From Erwinia billingiae Eb661 (GTDB taxonomy: Bacteria > Pseudomonadota > Gammaproteobacteria > Enterobacterales > Enterobacteriaceae): a DNA stretch of 64,000 bases. The position numbers and the translations under genes are program-made. Shown here piece by piece: positions 53,711 through 62,594 of the stretch. The notes beneath the pieces were generated by a model that was not told the origin of the DNA, did not search any database, and worked only from the letters and a program-made list of their open reading frames with translations. Position 1 is the first letter of the stretch. Each line of letters opens with the position of its first letter. The DNA lies in the NCBI RefSeq assembly GCF_000196615.1, contig NC_014306.1:2542001-2606000 (forward strand), written 5' to 3'.

Positions 53711-54604
53711 TTAGAGGTTAGTCACATCGATAAACATGGATTTGTCGATGTTGGTCGAAGAAACCGTCGCTTCGGAAAACGCGTACTCTTCCCTGTCGCC
53801 TTCACGATCCAGCGGCAGGTTAACAAAGTCGAACAGATTGCGGTCAGCCAGCTGGCTTGGGCTGACGTTCTGAATCGATTTAAACACGCTTTCCACGCGG
53901 CCAGGTTCTTTCTTATCCCAGTCGGTCAGCATCGATTTGATCGCCTGACGCTGCAGATTTTCCTGCGACCCGCAAAGGTTGCACGGAATGATTGGGAAGG
54001 CTTTGTGTTCCGAGTATTCAATCAGGTCTTTCTCGCGGCAGTACGCCAGAGGGCGGATAACCACGTTGCGTCCGTCGTCTGAACGCAGCTTCGGCGGCAT
54101 CGCCTTCATGCGCGCGCCGTGGAAGATGTTGAGGAACAGCGTCTCAACGATGTCATCCATATGGTGGCCCAGCGCGATTTTGGTGGCACCAATCCGCTCG
54201 GCAAAAGAGTAAAGCGTGCCGCGACGCAGGCGGGAACACAGACCGCAGGTGGTTTTGCCTTCAGGGATCTTCTCTCTGACGACGGAATAGGTGTCTTTAT
54301 CGACGATGTAATAAGGAATATCCAGTTTCTCGAAATACGCCGGCAAAATATGCTCGGGGAAACCGGGTTGTTTTTGGTCGAGGTTAACCGCCACCACGTC
54401 GAAATGGATGGGGGCGACCTTTTTTAAATTCAGCAGGATATCCAACATGGCGAATGAATCTTTGCCGCCGCTCATACAGGCCATCACCACATCATTTTCT
54501 TCAATCATGTTGTAGTCGATGATGGCGTTGCCAACGTTTCTGCGCAGACGTTTCTGCAACTTGTTGTATTCGAGCGATTCTTTTCTTGTATCTGTTTGAT
54601 TCAT
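53711..54604 (-). CDS. ttcA: tRNA 2-thiocytidine biosynthesis protein TtcA
   Basis: 297 residues. It adds sulfur to C32 of some tRNAs in the cytoplasm, using ATP and a [4Fe-4S] cluster. The PP-loop [11 protein letters not shown] (about residue 45) and the two Cys pairs, CGLCSR (about 119) and CNLCGS (about 210), are visible. E. coli ttcA is the integration site of the Rac prophage; here the gene is intact and no phage genes are adjacent. A few residues shorter than the 311-residue E. coli protein because of a different C-terminus. Confidence 0.96.
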   Translation of the reverse strand: MNQTDTRKESLEYNKLQKRLRRNVGNAIIDYNMIEENDVVMACMSGGKDSFAMLDILLNLKKVAPIHFDVVAVNLDQKQPGFPEHILPAYFEKLDIPYYIVDKDTYSVVREKIPEGKTTCGLCSRLRRGTLYSFAERIGATKIALGHHMDDIVETLFLNIFHGARMKAMPPKLRSDDGRNVVIRPLAYCREKDLIEYSEHKAFPIIPCNLCGSQENLQRQAIKSMLTDWDKKEPGRVESVFKSIQNVSPSQLADRNLFDFVNLPLDREGDREEYAFSEATVSSTNIDKSMFIDVTNL

Positions 54605-54782
54605 AGCGACTTCTCATAACGTCGAAGCGGGTCGACGGTCGATTTCCTGGTTGGACACTTTTCTGGCGGGGAGTATACGGGTTTTTAGTGCAGGTTTAAA
54701 TAATCCTGGCGGCGGGCAGCGCCAGAAGATAAGGATGACGTCCCTGTCAGCCAACCTGCCCGGTGAGGGGCAGGCATCGCCA

Positions 54783-54932
54783 TCAGGCATAGGGTGGCGG
54801 ATCTAAAATCGGATCGGGATCGATCGGCGGATCCGGCATCGGTTGTGGGGTTGGGATCGGTTCAGGGATCGGGACCGGGTCGGTCGGAATGGGATCGGAT
54901 GCGTGTGGAGTGTCCATTGTGTTGAGTAACAT
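54783..54932 (-). CDS. Small proline-rich protein, 49 residues
   Basis: ATG at 54932 follows a strong GAGGAGG and runs to TGA. After MLLNTMDTPHAS the protein is a run of DPIP, PIPE, PIPTP and DPPI-type repeats ending in PPPYA, about 40% proline with regular Asp and Ile. It has no signal peptide and no membrane helix; a proline-rich extended or polyproline II chain is expected. The function is unknown. It lies 67 bases past the FnrS terminator on the same strand, so it likely has its own promoter. The alternative reading frame 54803-55000 has no support. The strong ribosome site and clean repeat phase argue for a real gene. Confidence 0.75.
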   Translation of the reverse strand: MLLNTMDTPHASDPIPTDPVPIPEPIPTPQPMPDPPIDPDPILDPPPYA

Positions 54933-54998
54933 GTCTTCCTCCTCAGACGTGGCATGTCCTTAAAGCATAGGCACCCCAGCCTGAGCTGGCAAATGGAC

Positions 54999-55116
54999 AA
55001 AAAAAAGCCGGGAATCCCCGGCTTGTACGAATCAATGTGCTATGCAGTAATTCAAATAAAAGGAAGTAAGACAATATGGAGCGCAACGCCCATCGCTTGA
55101 CGTTGCATTCACCTGC
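54999..55116 (-). ncRNA. fnrS: FnrS small regulatory RNA
   Basis: 118 nt on the minus strand. The 5' half is as remembered for E. coli FnrS: GCAGGTGAATGC, then the AAGCGATGGGCG stem, then a TTGTCTTACTTCC single-stranded segment. It ends in a GC-rich Rho-independent terminator (AAGCCGGG arms, AATC loop, U8). FnrS is an Hfq-dependent RNA made without oxygen; it represses mRNAs of aerobic enzymes such as sodA, sodB, maeA and gpmA. The position next to zntB and dbpA matches E. coli. The terminator stem differs from the E. coli one, while the pairing regions are kept. An FNR site at the expected distance is annotated at 55152. Confidence 0.93.
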
Positions 55117-55151
55117 GGGAAAGAGTTTGCCCCAACGTTGCCCGATGAATA

Positions 55152-55165
55152 TTGATTTGGGTCAG
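55152..55165 (-). promoter_or_regulatory. FNR-binding site of the fnrS promoter
   Basis: On the minus strand it reads CTGAC-N4-ATCAA; one half-site matches TTGAT-N4-ATCAA perfectly, the other at three of five bases. Its centre is about 42 bases upstream of the predicted fnrS start at 55116, the position for class II FNR activation. Confidence 0.75.
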
Positions 55166-55212
55166 TTTTGAACGCCCTTTTTCATCTTTTTCAGGCGGAT
55201 TTTTCTATCATC

Positions 55213-56196
55213 TCACAACCATTTACGTCTTTTTAACCACCACGCAACGCCAAGCACCAGCACCACCAACAGGAAGCAGAAGGTGCCAAATCCGTATCCC
55301 CAACTTCCGCCGGGAATGCCGCCGAGGTTCACCCCAAACAAGCCGGTCAGGAAGGTGGTTGGCAGGAACACCATCGCCATTAGCGACATGGTGTAGGTTC
55401 TGCGGTTCATCGACTCCGCCATCACCGTGCTGATTTCATCCGATAACACCGCAGTTCTCGACACGCTGGCATCCAGATCGTCCAGCCCGCGCCCTAACCT
55501 GTCAGCGATATCCTGCATTCTGCGGCGGTCGTCGTCGCTCATCCACGGCAGACGCTCGCTGGCGATGCGGGAAAACACATCACGTTGCGGCGACATGTAG
55601 CGCCGCATGATAATCAGCTGTTTACGAATTAACGCCAGTTCACCACGGGGTGGGATCTGCTGATCGACCACCGCGTCTTCCAGGTCGATAATTTTATCGT
55701 GCAGTTCTTCAATAAATTCACTGGTGTGATCGGTTAACGCATCACACACGTCCACCAGCCAGCCGCCGCCGTTTAACGGACCGTTGCCGTTTTGCAGATC
55801 GGTCAGCACTTCATCGATGGCGAATACCTTGCGCTGGCGGGTAGAAACAATCAGCTTGTCATTAATAAACACCCGAATAACCACCAGCTGATCGGGGCGG
55901 GATTCGCTGTTCAGATTCACGCTGCGCAGCGTAATCATCGTGCCATCGCCCAGGCGGTTGACCCGTGGCCGCATACTGTCGCCGCCGAGCGCATCGCGCA
56001 CCGAATCAGGTAACAGCGGCGTTGAAACCAGCCAGTCGGCACTCTCGCGATGGGTGTAATTCAAATGCAACCAGCAAGGCCTGTCGCAATGAATCACATC
56101 TTTATCGTCGATGGGGATTAACCCGCCCTTGCCATCCAGCTGACAGGAAATTATGGCATCCGATATCTGTAACGCCTTGCCTTCAATAACGTCCAC
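55213..56196 (-). CDS. zntB: Zinc transport protein ZntB
   Basis: 327 residues of the CorA superfamily. A cytoplasmic N-terminal domain (about 1-265) and two C-terminal membrane helices (about 271-291 and 302-322) flank the signature loop [10 protein letters not shown], matching E. coli ZntB. E. coli ZntB is a proton-driven zinc importer forming a pentamer. Conserved stretches are [38 protein letters not shown] and [24 protein letters not shown]. The start is GTG with GGAG seven bases upstream. Confidence 0.96.
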   Translation of the reverse strand: MDVIEGKALQISDAIISCQLDGKGGLIPIDDKDVIHCDRPCWLHLNYTHRESADWLVSTPLLPDSVRDALGGDSMRPRVNRLGDGTMITLRSVNLNSESRPDQLVVIRVFINDKLIVSTRQRKVFAIDEVLTDLQNGNGPLNGGGWLVDVCDALTDHTSEFIEELHDKIIDLEDAVVDQQIPPRGELALIRKQLIIMRRYMSPQRDVFSRIASERLPWMSDDDRRRMQDIADRLGRGLDDLDASVSRTAVLSDEISTVMAESMNRRTYTMSLMAMVFLPTTFLTGLFGVNLGGIPGGSWGYGFGTFCFLLVVLVLGVAWWLKRRKWL

Positions 56197-56372
56197 AACT
56201 GCTCCGCATTAAGCATAATCAATACGATACAGTCTAGCCTGCCCGCTCGTCGTTGCAAAATGGCCATATTCCTGGGAGCGTTAAAAAGCATGTCAATATG
56301 CGAACAGATACGCGCCCGCCCGGCAACCCGAGCGGAGAAAGGCAGATATTCATTACACCCGGCAGGAAACGA

Positions 56373-56702
56373 TCAGCTCTGCGCGCCACCCTGACACTTG
56401 GTTTGCTCCAGCGCTTTCAGCTGGGTCATGCGCTGGTCAGCATGCTTTTGTGCCAGGCTTTTTGCCACGCCATTGCCGATGCCAAAATCACCGATAAATC
56501 CGAGCACCGTAAGGCCGTCGAACTCGCCGGTTTTATTGATTTTTGCCTGGGTTTGTTGCTGCGAGGCGATTTGTGACTCGATGCCGGTGCAGTCCAGCGT
56601 GGTCGCCTGAACGTTACTGACAGGAGGTGATGAAGGATATTGCTTCAGGGCACAGCCTGACAGCAACAGAGACGCAGTAAGTAAGCAAACTGACTTCAGC
56701 AT
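56373..56702 (-). CDS. Hypothetical lipoprotein
   Basis: 109 residues. A signal ending in lipobox LLSGC (Cys 17) precedes a low-complexity linker, a coiled-coil-like region rich in Gln (IESQIASQQQTQAKINK) and a GDFGIGNGVAKSLAQKHADQRM stretch. Two further cysteines (DCTG and TKCQ) could form a disulfide. It should sit in the outer or inner membrane facing the periplasm. I do not recognise a family. Upstream and downstream spacing (over 150 bases) suggests a single gene. Confidence 0.8.
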   Translation of the reverse strand: MLKSVCLLTASLLLSGCALKQYPSSPPVSNVQATTLDCTGIESQIASQQQTQAKINKTGEFDGLTVLGFIGDFGIGNGVAKSLAQKHADQRMTQLKALEQTKCQGGAQS

Positions 56703-56854
56703 AAAGTACCTGATCCGGGTTGAAGAACAACGTTGACCGGAACAGTATCCGTTATCAACATCTCATCCGATGCCATGAACAATTGGCTAATTTGCTGGCT
56801 TATTACACAATCATCTTGATGGCGCGGCAGCGAAAGCCCCGCGCCAGCCGGTCA

Positions 56855-58471
56855 TCAGTGCTTAAGGATGTACAACGTGCGGCTGTAGGCCACATCTTCC
56901 GGGTTGGTGATCGGATAGCCTTTCACCCACGGCTTAATCAGACGTCCATTGGTGTACTGATAAATTGGCGCAATAGGCGACTGGTCGGCAATGATCTGCT
57001 CGGCACGGTTGTAATCGCCGTTACGCGCTTCGCTGTTGGTTTCCCGACTGGCTTTATCAATCAGCGCATCGTATTCCGGGCTTTTGAACTTCGCGATGTT
57101 GCCGCTGTGAGTCGAGGTCAGCAGGCTGAGGAAGGTCGACGGCTCGTTGTAATCCCCCACCCAGGACGCGCGGATCACATCAAAGTTGCCGGTGTTACGG
57201 CTGTCAATATAGGTTTTCCATTCCTGATTTTGCAGCTTAACCGACACCCCAAGATTCTTCTTCCACATGGAGGCGACCGCGATGGCCACCTTCTGGTTGT
57301 TTTCCGAGCTGTTGTACAGCAAGGTCAGATCCAGCGGATGGGTTGGGCCATAGCCCGCCGCCGCCAGCAACGCTTTTGCCTGCTGGTTCAGCTCTTCCTG
57401 AGAATGCTGCTGCAGGAAACCGGGTTTCGGTTTGAAGCCCGCGGTCACATCTGCGGTGAAGTGCCAGGCCGGTTTCTCACCGGTTCCCAATACTTTTTCG
57501 GCGATGATTTTACGGTCGATGCTCCACGAAAGCGCCTTACGCACGCGCACATCGGCCGTCGGTCCTTTGGTGGTATTAAACGCGTAGTAATAGGTGCCCA
57601 GCTGATCCGGCGTGTAGACCTGGCCCGGCAGATCTTTCTTCAACATGCTGTACATATTTTTCGGGAAGGACTCGGTGATATCAATATCGTCAGCGCGGTA
57701 GCGTTTGGTGGCGCTGGATTCTTCGTTGATCGGCACAAAGGTCACTTTGGTCAGCACGCTGTGGGCGTTATCCCAATAGTGGTCATTGCGCACCAGCACC
57801 AGCTTTTCATTGACCACGCGCTCCTGCAGCTTATACGCGCCGTTGCCGACCAGCGTGCCCGGCTGCACCCAGTCTTTCCCTGCTTTTTCAATCACCTTTT
57901 CCGGTACCGGATAAAGGCTGAAGTTGGCGGTCAGGCTGACGAAATACGGCACCGGTTTATCCAGCGTGACCTTAAGACGGTGATCGTCCAGTGCGGTGAC
58001 GCCAAGCTTATCCGGCGTCATCTGCCCTTTGGTGATCGCCCCGGCGTTCTGGATGCCGGCCAGCTCCGCAAACCAGGCAAACGTAGAGCCGATTTTCGGG
58101 TCGACTAACCTGCGCCAGCTATACACAAAATCATTGGCGGTCACCGGATCGCCATTCGACCATTTGGCGTCCTTACGCAGGGTGAAAATCCAGGTTTTGT
58201 TATCGGTGGTCTGCCACTGCGTTGCCACGCCGGGAATAATGTTGCCTTTTGCATCCTGATTGGTCAGACCCTCGAACAGATCGCGGATCACCTGAATTTC
58301 GGGCAGGCCGACCGCTTTTGCCGGATCGAGCGAGGCAGGCTCGTCTTTTATATGACGGACAATTTCCTGACGTGAGGCCAGTGCCGTTCCGGGCGGAACC
58401 TCAGCAGCAGAGACAGAAGCAGTGACAGCCAGCGCCAGCATAGCCAGCGTGAAACGGGAGGAATTGTTCAT
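56855..58471 (-). CDS. mppA: Periplasmic murein-peptide/oligopeptide-binding protein MppA
   Basis: 538 residues (E. coli MppA 537). A Sec signal peptide (about 1-22, ending SAAEVP) is followed by an OppA-type substrate-binding fold (EPASLDPAKAVGLPEIQVIRDLFEGL near the start). MppA picks up L-Ala-gamma-D-Glu-meso-Dap for import through the Opp permease, in murein recycling. Assignment to MppA rather than OppA rests on the gene neighbourhood (divergent mpaA, then ycjG, as in E. coli) and on length. Motifs SWRRLVDPKIGS, NGAYKLQERV and YYAFNTTKGP are shared by both paralogues. Confidence 0.87.
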   Translation of the reverse strand: MNNSSRFTLAMLALAVTASVSAAEVPPGTALASRQEIVRHIKDEPASLDPAKAVGLPEIQVIRDLFEGLTNQDAKGNIIPGVATQWQTTDNKTWIFTLRKDAKWSNGDPVTANDFVYSWRRLVDPKIGSTFAWFAELAGIQNAGAITKGQMTPDKLGVTALDDHRLKVTLDKPVPYFVSLTANFSLYPVPEKVIEKAGKDWVQPGTLVGNGAYKLQERVVNEKLVLVRNDHYWDNAHSVLTKVTFVPINEESSATKRYRADDIDITESFPKNMYSMLKKDLPGQVYTPDQLGTYYYAFNTTKGPTADVRVRKALSWSIDRKIIAEKVLGTGEKPAWHFTADVTAGFKPKPGFLQQHSQEELNQQAKALLAAAGYGPTHPLDLTLLYNSSENNQKVAIAVASMWKKNLGVSVKLQNQEWKTYIDSRNTGNFDVIRASWVGDYNEPSTFLSLLTSTHSGNIAKFKSPEYDALIDKASRETNSEARNGDYNRAEQIIADQSPIAPIYQYTNGRLIKPWVKGYPITNPEDVAYSRTLYILKH

Positions 58472-58672
58472 CAGGACACCTCAACGTAGGGGCAATTAAA
58501 CGGGCAGATATTCCGACTTTAGCGCAAATCGTTGATAGATAAATAGCATTTTTCGCTACATTGGTCATGGGTTCGGAAAACCGTGACCTGACAGCCCTTT
58601 TGTTCCCGGCGCGTTTACGCTAGTTTTAAGTAGACCGTCCAGGTTAGACAAACCGTTCAGGAGTGTAAAATC

Positions 58673-59380
58673 ATGTCCCCGATCCATCCGCGCCCGTTAC
58701 GCGGCAAGCTTGATGCAGTCAGTAAGGTTTATGGTGCCTCGGTACTCGGTGCGCCGCTGTTATGGTTTCCTGCTCCGGCGGCTGACGAAGACAGCGGATT
58801 GATCCTGGCGGGAACGCACGGTGATGAGACGGCTGCGGTGGTGACGCTCTCCTGTGCGATGCGCACCTTGCTGGAACCGCATCGCCGACATCATGTGGTG
58901 CTGGCGGTGAATCCCGACGGTTGCCAGCTGGGGCTGCGGGCCAATTCACGCGGCGTGGATTTGAACCGCAACTTCCCCGCGGCTAACTGGCAGCCGGGCG
59001 ACACGGTCTATCGCTGGAACAGCGAGGCCGATGAGCGGGATGTTGTGCTGTCTACCGGCGAAAAACCGGCGTCAGAACCCGAAACGCAGGCCTTATGTGA
59101 TTTGATTCATGCGCTGAAGCCGAGTTGGATCGTCACCTTCCACGAGCCGCTGGCCTGCATTGAAGATCCGGATACCAGCCCGTTAGGTCACTGGCTGGCG
59201 AAGAAGATGGAACTGCCGCTGGTGACCAGCGTCGGTTATGCCACCCCGGGTTCTTTTGGCAGCTGGTGTGCCGACCTGAGCCTGCCGGTGATCACCGCTG
59301 AATTGCCGCCGATCTCCGCCGATGAATCGACGGAGAAATATCTCGGCGCCATGGTCGATCTCCTCAGCTGGCAGCCTTAA
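58673..59380 (+). CDS. mpaA: Murein peptide amidase A (MpaA)
   Basis: 235 residues. A zinc carboxypeptidase of the M14-like family that cuts the gamma-D-Glu-meso-Dap bond of murein tripeptide in the cytoplasm. Zinc ligands are His and Glu in GTHGDETAAVV and His in TFHEPLACIED. The catalytic Glu is in ITAELPP, and DLNRNFPA with Arg and Asn binds substrate. The start follows CAGGAG. It is divergent from mppA and convergent with ycjG, and its stop shares bases 59378-59379 with the stop of ycjG. The three proteins together import the tripeptide, cut it and epimerise the released L-Ala-D-Glu. Confidence 0.94.
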   Translation: MSPIHPRPLRGKLDAVSKVYGASVLGAPLLWFPAPAADEDSGLILAGTHGDETAAVVTLSCAMRTLLEPHRRHHVVLAVNPDGCQLGLRANSRGVDLNRNFPAANWQPGDTVYRWNSEADERDVVLSTGEKPASEPETQALCDLIHALKPSWIVTFHEPLACIEDPDTSPLGHWLAKKMELPLVTSVGYATPGSFGSWCADLSLPVITAELPPISADESTEKYLGAMVDLLSWQP

Positions 59381-60342
59381 AAAGCGATCCGGCCACAGCT
59401 GAACGGCAGCGCCGGGTCCACATCCACAGCCAGCCAGGTTGGCCCGTCCAGATCGATAAAACGGGCCGAATTAACCAGCGGCAGCGCGGCGGCGATGGCA
59501 CGTGAAGTACAAAGCATACATCCCAGCATGATCTCAAAACCGGCCGCTCTGGCTTCCTGCGCCAGGGCCAGCGCTTCGGTCAGACCGCCGGTTTTATCCA
59601 GTTTGATGTTGACCATCTCATAGCGACCTTTCAACCCCGCCAGGCTTTCACGGGTGTGGCAACTCTCATCGGCACAAACCGGCAACGGATGGATGAAGTT
59701 TGCCAGCGAGGCGTCATCGCCCGCCGGCAGCGGCTGCTCCAGCATCGCCACGCCAAGGTCAGCCAGCAGCTGACAGCGCGCAGCCAGTCCTTCACTGTGC
59801 CAGGATTCGTTAGCATCAACAATCAGCGTTGCCTGCGGCACGGCGGTTCTGATCGCCACCAGCCTTTCGGTGATCAACGCATTATCCATTTTGATTTTCA
59901 GCAGCCTTGCGCCATTTTCCCACAGCGCCAGCGCCGAGCTGGCCATCATTTCTGGCGCATCAATACTGACGGTTTGCGCCATATCGATAATGAAGGGTTG
60001 CGTGGTCCCGGTCAGATGCCAGAGGTTGGTGGACAGCTTTCTGGCCTGCAAATCCCACAGCGCGGAGTCAATCGCATTACGCGCCGCGCCAGCAGGAAGC
60101 GCCTGCTGAAGCTGTTCGCGGGTCATTCCCTGTTCAAGCTGGGTGTATAACGCCGCAATTTGCGCCAGCACCGACGCTTCAGTTTCTCCGTAACGGGGAT
60201 ACGGCGTGCATTCACCGACCCCTTTAATTCCCCCTTCCTCCAGTTCCACCACCACCACACCGGCCTCGTTGCGTGAGCCACGGGCAATCACAAAAGGCGT
60301 ATGCAATGGCCAGGCTTCCGGGTACACCTTTACTGCTCTCAT
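59377..60342 (-). CDS. ycjG: L-Ala-D/L-Glu epimerase YcjG
   Basis: 321 residues, same as E. coli. An enolase-superfamily enzyme that converts L-Ala-D-Glu from murein to L-Ala-L-Glu so it can be degraded. Catalytic Lys residues are in LLKIKMD (about 150) and NIKLDKTGG (about 250). The metal ligands are in VDANESW, EQPLPAGDD and CADESCH. The start ATG at 60342 follows AAGGA; the 16-codon upstream extension is unsupported. It overlaps the mpaA stop by four bases. In E. coli tpx follows on the other side; here 3.5 kb of light-sensing genes intervene. Confidence 0.95.
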   Translation of the reverse strand: MRAVKVYPEAWPLHTPFVIARGSRNEAGVVVVELEEGGIKGVGECTPYPRYGETEASVLAQIAALYTQLEQGMTREQLQQALPAGAARNAIDSALWDLQARKLSTNLWHLTGTTQPFIIDMAQTVSIDAPEMMASSALALWENGARLLKIKMDNALITERLVAIRTAVPQATLIVDANESWHSEGLAARCQLLADLGVAMLEQPLPAGDDASLANFIHPLPVCADESCHTRESLAGLKGRYEMVNIKLDKTGGLTEALALAQEARAAGFEIMLGCMLCTSRAIAAALPLVNSARFIDLDGPTWLAVDVDPALPFSCGRIAF

Positions 60343-60501
60343 CAACAAATCCTTATTGCGGGGAAGAAAGTGAAAATACACCATCAACATAGTCCTGACT
60401 GGAAGGGTTTGGCAATGTGTGAGCCAATTTCACAAATTGCCGATCCTGTTTTAAAATAACAGGGGTTAATCATTATTCAGCATCAGTGAGGGAGGTTCGT
60501 T

Positions 60502-60816
60502 TTGACTATTACTGACGAAGATCAGGAGCACCACGTTATGCTTGGCGAAGCAGCGATGAGTCTTATCTTCAGCAGGCAAGAAATAAGTCCGGCAGCATTA
60601 CTGCACCAACTGCAGGTAATGGCCGTTGATGAAGACGACGATGACAGGCTGTTGCAGATCGCGCAGACGAGAAAATGGCTGGTTACGCAAAAGAACCACC
60701 ATGCCGGCACTCCTTCAAAAAATGCGGTTACGGCTTCGGATAGCCAGAACGATCCAGAATCCCGTGGCGCTGATAACCGACCACGCTCATCACAGTCTGA
60801 CGAAGCGGAAAAGTAA
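60502..60816 (+). CDS. YmgA-like connector protein 1 (TTG start)
   Basis: 104 residues. The only start supported by a ribosome site is TTG at 60502, six bases after GGGAGG. The conserved core HHVMLGEAAMSLIFSRQEIS-type helix, then a second helix (ALLHQLQVMAVDEDDDDRL), matches YmgA of E. coli, which has an E-x-GxAV-LL helix and IKQL-M helix. A longer polar, Ser- and Asp-rich tail (about 70-104) is unusual. E. coli YmgA, YcgZ and AriR are connector proteins that act on the Rcs phosphorelay and lower curli formation under blue light. This is one of five related small genes in the locus and is the one farthest from bluF. Confidence 0.65.
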   Translation: MTITDEDQEHHVMLGEAAMSLIFSRQEISPAALLHQLQVMAVDEDDDDRLLQIAQTRKWLVTQKNHHAGTPSKNAVTASDSQNDPESRGADNRPRSSQSDEAEK

Positions 60817-61107
60817 ACAGCCTGTATCCGGGGAGGCGGCTCTGCTCCTTCCCCCTGTATTTCCCATCCCTCCCAAATCCCCTCACCGCTTGAAATGCAT
60901 CCAGTTTTTCTGCAAAACAGGCTGTCGTCGCCGCAGCAACACTAAAAATTCTCTTTGTAACTCCCTGATAACAAATAGCTAGCACTTTATGCCTAAAATA
61001 GCATCCCTGGATAACCCGGAAATTCTGTACAAGCTTGCTTTACATGTATAACTTTAACGCCGAAAACATGGATAAAATTTGAACTTTATGACTCAGAGGG
61101 CAGCTTC

Positions 61108-61353
61108 ATGCATCAGGGCGGATCGCACCCAAAGACTGAAAATGACATCAGTCGTTATTTTAATGAGGCCGTGTTGCCTTCTCAGCAGGAAACATTGGGC
61201 CAGATAGTGGTGGAGATTTTGCGTTCAGGCAAAAATCTTAACCGTAAATCACTTTGTTCTAAACTGCTCACCCGGCTGGAACTGGCGTCAGGTCCGGAGC
61301 AGGAGCAACACTACCACGAACTGATTGGTCTGCTATTCGGCCGCCGGGGCTGA
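61108..61353 (+). CDS. ycgZ: Connector protein YcgZ
   Basis: 81 residues. It shares with E. coli YcgZ the segments ISRYFNEA, QQETLGQIVVEIL, GKNLNRKSLC, KLLTRLE, HYHELIGLLF. The fold is a small helical bundle of the AriR/YmgB type. In E. coli it is the first gene of the ycgZ-ymgA-ariR-ymgC operon, which is induced by blue light and cold when BluF releases BluR. GAGGG precedes the ATG. The next gene starts 30 bases downstream on the same strand, so it is in an operon with the YmgA- and AriR-like genes. Confidence 0.88.
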   Translation: MHQGGSHPKTENDISRYFNEAVLPSQQETLGQIVVEILRSGKNLNRKSLCSKLLTRLELASGPEQEQHYHELIGLLFGRRG

Positions 61354-61383
61354 ACGCAGTCTTAATGATTCAGAGATGTTGGT

Positions 61384-61674
61384 ATGGATAAAAACGACGA
61401 AGAAAAACGGGTTGATATTCTACTGGGCGAAGCAGTGATGGTCTTGCTTAAGGAAGATGCGGCAATCAGTAATGCTGCGTTGATCAAGCAGATGAGGCTC
61501 CAGTCCGAAATGGAAACGGACCCGCGACAAAAGCGTGCTTACCGACTGGCGGTAAGTGAAGTGAGAAACTATGCTTCTGCCGGCACGCCACTACCCCGTC
61601 ATCAAGTTCACAATCGTGACAAGAAACGGCCCCTTGTAAATCAAGGGCCACCAGACGGCAGCAAAAAACATTGA
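61384..61674 (+). CDS. YmgA-like connector protein 2
   Basis: 96 residues. The YmgA core pattern E-E-x-RVDILLGEAVMVLLKED followed by SNAALIKQMRLQSEMETD is clear, with a basic tail (about 75-96). The tail resembles E. coli YmgA in being Arg- and Lys-rich. It lies 30 bases downstream of ycgZ and 54 before the AriR-like gene; all should share one transcript. It is clearly related to connector 1 at 60502 but differs in most positions, so duplication is not recent. Confidence 0.75.
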   Translation: MDKNDEEKRVDILLGEAVMVLLKEDAAISNAALIKQMRLQSEMETDPRQKRAYRLAVSEVRNYASAGTPLPRHQVHNRDKKRPLVNQGPPDGSKKH

Positions 61675-61728
61675 TTTAATTTTACGCTGGCATTACGCCA
61701 GTTTTTGTAACTTTATAAGGTCTTACAC

Positions 61729-61977
61729 ATGCAACAGCAAAGCACAGAATCCGAAATCCTCTCGTTTTTTAAAGCAGAAGGTGACGTCCTCGCGCAGGAA
61801 ACGGCTGTCATCGGCATGGTAATCCGCGAGATTGCCACCAAAGGACAGCATGTTAATAACAAGGCCATCATCCTTAAGCTTATTGAGAAACTGGAAACGA
61901 CGTCCGATGTGGTTCAGTTGGATATCTACCGCCAGGCGCTGGAAGTGGTCGTAGGCCGAACGCCAGACGACGCATAA
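61729..61977 (+). CDS. AriR/YmgB-like connector protein
   Basis: 82 residues. Shares with E. coli AriR (YmgB) the pattern SFFKAEGDVLAQETAVIGMVIREI, then VNNKAIILKLIEKLETTSDVVQLDIYRQALEVVV. AriR is a small DNA-binding-like dimer that affects acid resistance and biofilm through the Rcs system. The last gene on this strand before a hairpin; ribosome site TAAGG upstream. The synteny ycgZ-ymgA-ariR equals that of E. coli, but at a different chromosomal place. Confidence 0.82.
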   Translation: MQQQSTESEILSFFKAEGDVLAQETAVIGMVIREIATKGQHVNNKAIILKLIEKLETTSDVVQLDIYRQALEVVVGRTPDDA

Positions 61978-61986
61978 GAGACTCGT

Positions 61987-62022
61987 CAATTGCTAGCAGT
62001 GAATGATAATTGCTAGCAATTG
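61987..62022. repeat. Perfect inverted repeat between the AriR-like gene and the minus-strand connector
   Basis: Arms CAATTGCTAGCA and TGCTAGCAATTG are 12-base perfect complements with a 12-base loop. Each half also contains the palindrome TTGCTAGCA(A), the two copies lying 20 bases apart. It may be a terminator for converging genes or a pair of operators. Confidence 0.6.
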
Positions 62023-62040
62023 CGGTTTTACCGGTCAGGT

Positions 62041-62244
62041 TTAATGAAAACTTTCCAGCAGATATCGGAAGGCCTGCTGATAGATAGATTGAAGATGCTT
62101 ATCGCGGGTTGCCGTGCTGTGGGCTTGCAGCATAATTAACACATTCTTCTTTTCCAAAGGCTCGCCAGCTTCCAACAATGCAGATACCGCTCTGCCAATC
62201 ACCGCATAGATTTCTGAAGGATAATCTTTATCTTTGCCCTGCAC
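62041..62244 (-). CDS. Minus-strand connector protein of the AriR/YmgB family
   Basis: 67 residues. The pattern EIYAVIGRAVSALLEAGEPLEKKNVLIMLQAHSTATRDKHLQSIYQQAF resembles the helical AriR/YcgZ family (short first helix, NV/LIM turn, long last helix). It is the shortest member here. It is transcribed toward the AriR-like gene and divergently from bluF, across 350 bases. A role as a further Rcs connector or regulator of the others is inference. The gene has a purine-rich ribosome site (GGAGATG) immediately upstream of the start. Confidence 0.65.
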   Translation of the reverse strand: MQGKDKDYPSEIYAVIGRAVSALLEAGEPLEKKNVLIMLQAHSTATRDKHLQSIYQQAFRYLLESFH

Positions 62245-62594
62245 ATCTCCTCCGTATCAGACTGGCCAGACTCAACATTTTATCATCAGATAAGGGTTCC
62301 AAAAACCCGGAATAAGCAGATACAGATACTTCCTATACGTGCCTTTATCATTATAGACATTCTGCACAAATCGGGAATATTATTTACGGCACCTTCTTGA
62401 AAGTATTAATTATATTTAATTAATTGCCTGGAAAGTATTCCAGCGTTTCATGTCAATATTTCTCTGACCTGTTTCCTGCCAGTCAAAATTTGAACAACAT
62501 TCGCATCCGAATAAAAAACCTCTATACTGGAACCGCTGTCAGACCATGGCACTCAACATCCTGACTATATAAAAACAATTTTATGGAATCCTCA
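62245..62594. other. Divergent spacer between the minus-strand connector and bluF
   Basis: 350 AT-rich bases. A perfect 6+4+6 dyad CTGGAA-AGTA-TTCCAG is at 62429-62444, and GAAAGTATT is repeated at 62399-62407 and 62432-62440. No gene is seen. Both promoters of the divergent pair must lie here; BluR-type sites cannot be identified from memory. Confidence 0.55.

Noticed and set aside
53711..54604. Possible prophage attachment in ttcA, the E. coli Rac site
   Set aside because: ttcA is intact and no integrase, phage gene or direct repeat is next to it.
54803..55000. A 65-codon minus-strand frame overlapping fnrS and the proline-rich gene
   Set aside because: Its frame crosses the fnrS terminator and lacks a ribosome site, while the overlapping 49-codon frame has GAGGAGG and a regular repeat pattern.
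56720..58108. A 462-codon open frame on the plus strand opposite mppA
   Set aside because: It is antisense to a clear mppA coding frame, has no ribosome site, and its translation is His/Arg/Gln-rich with no domain; it is a by-product of codon bias.
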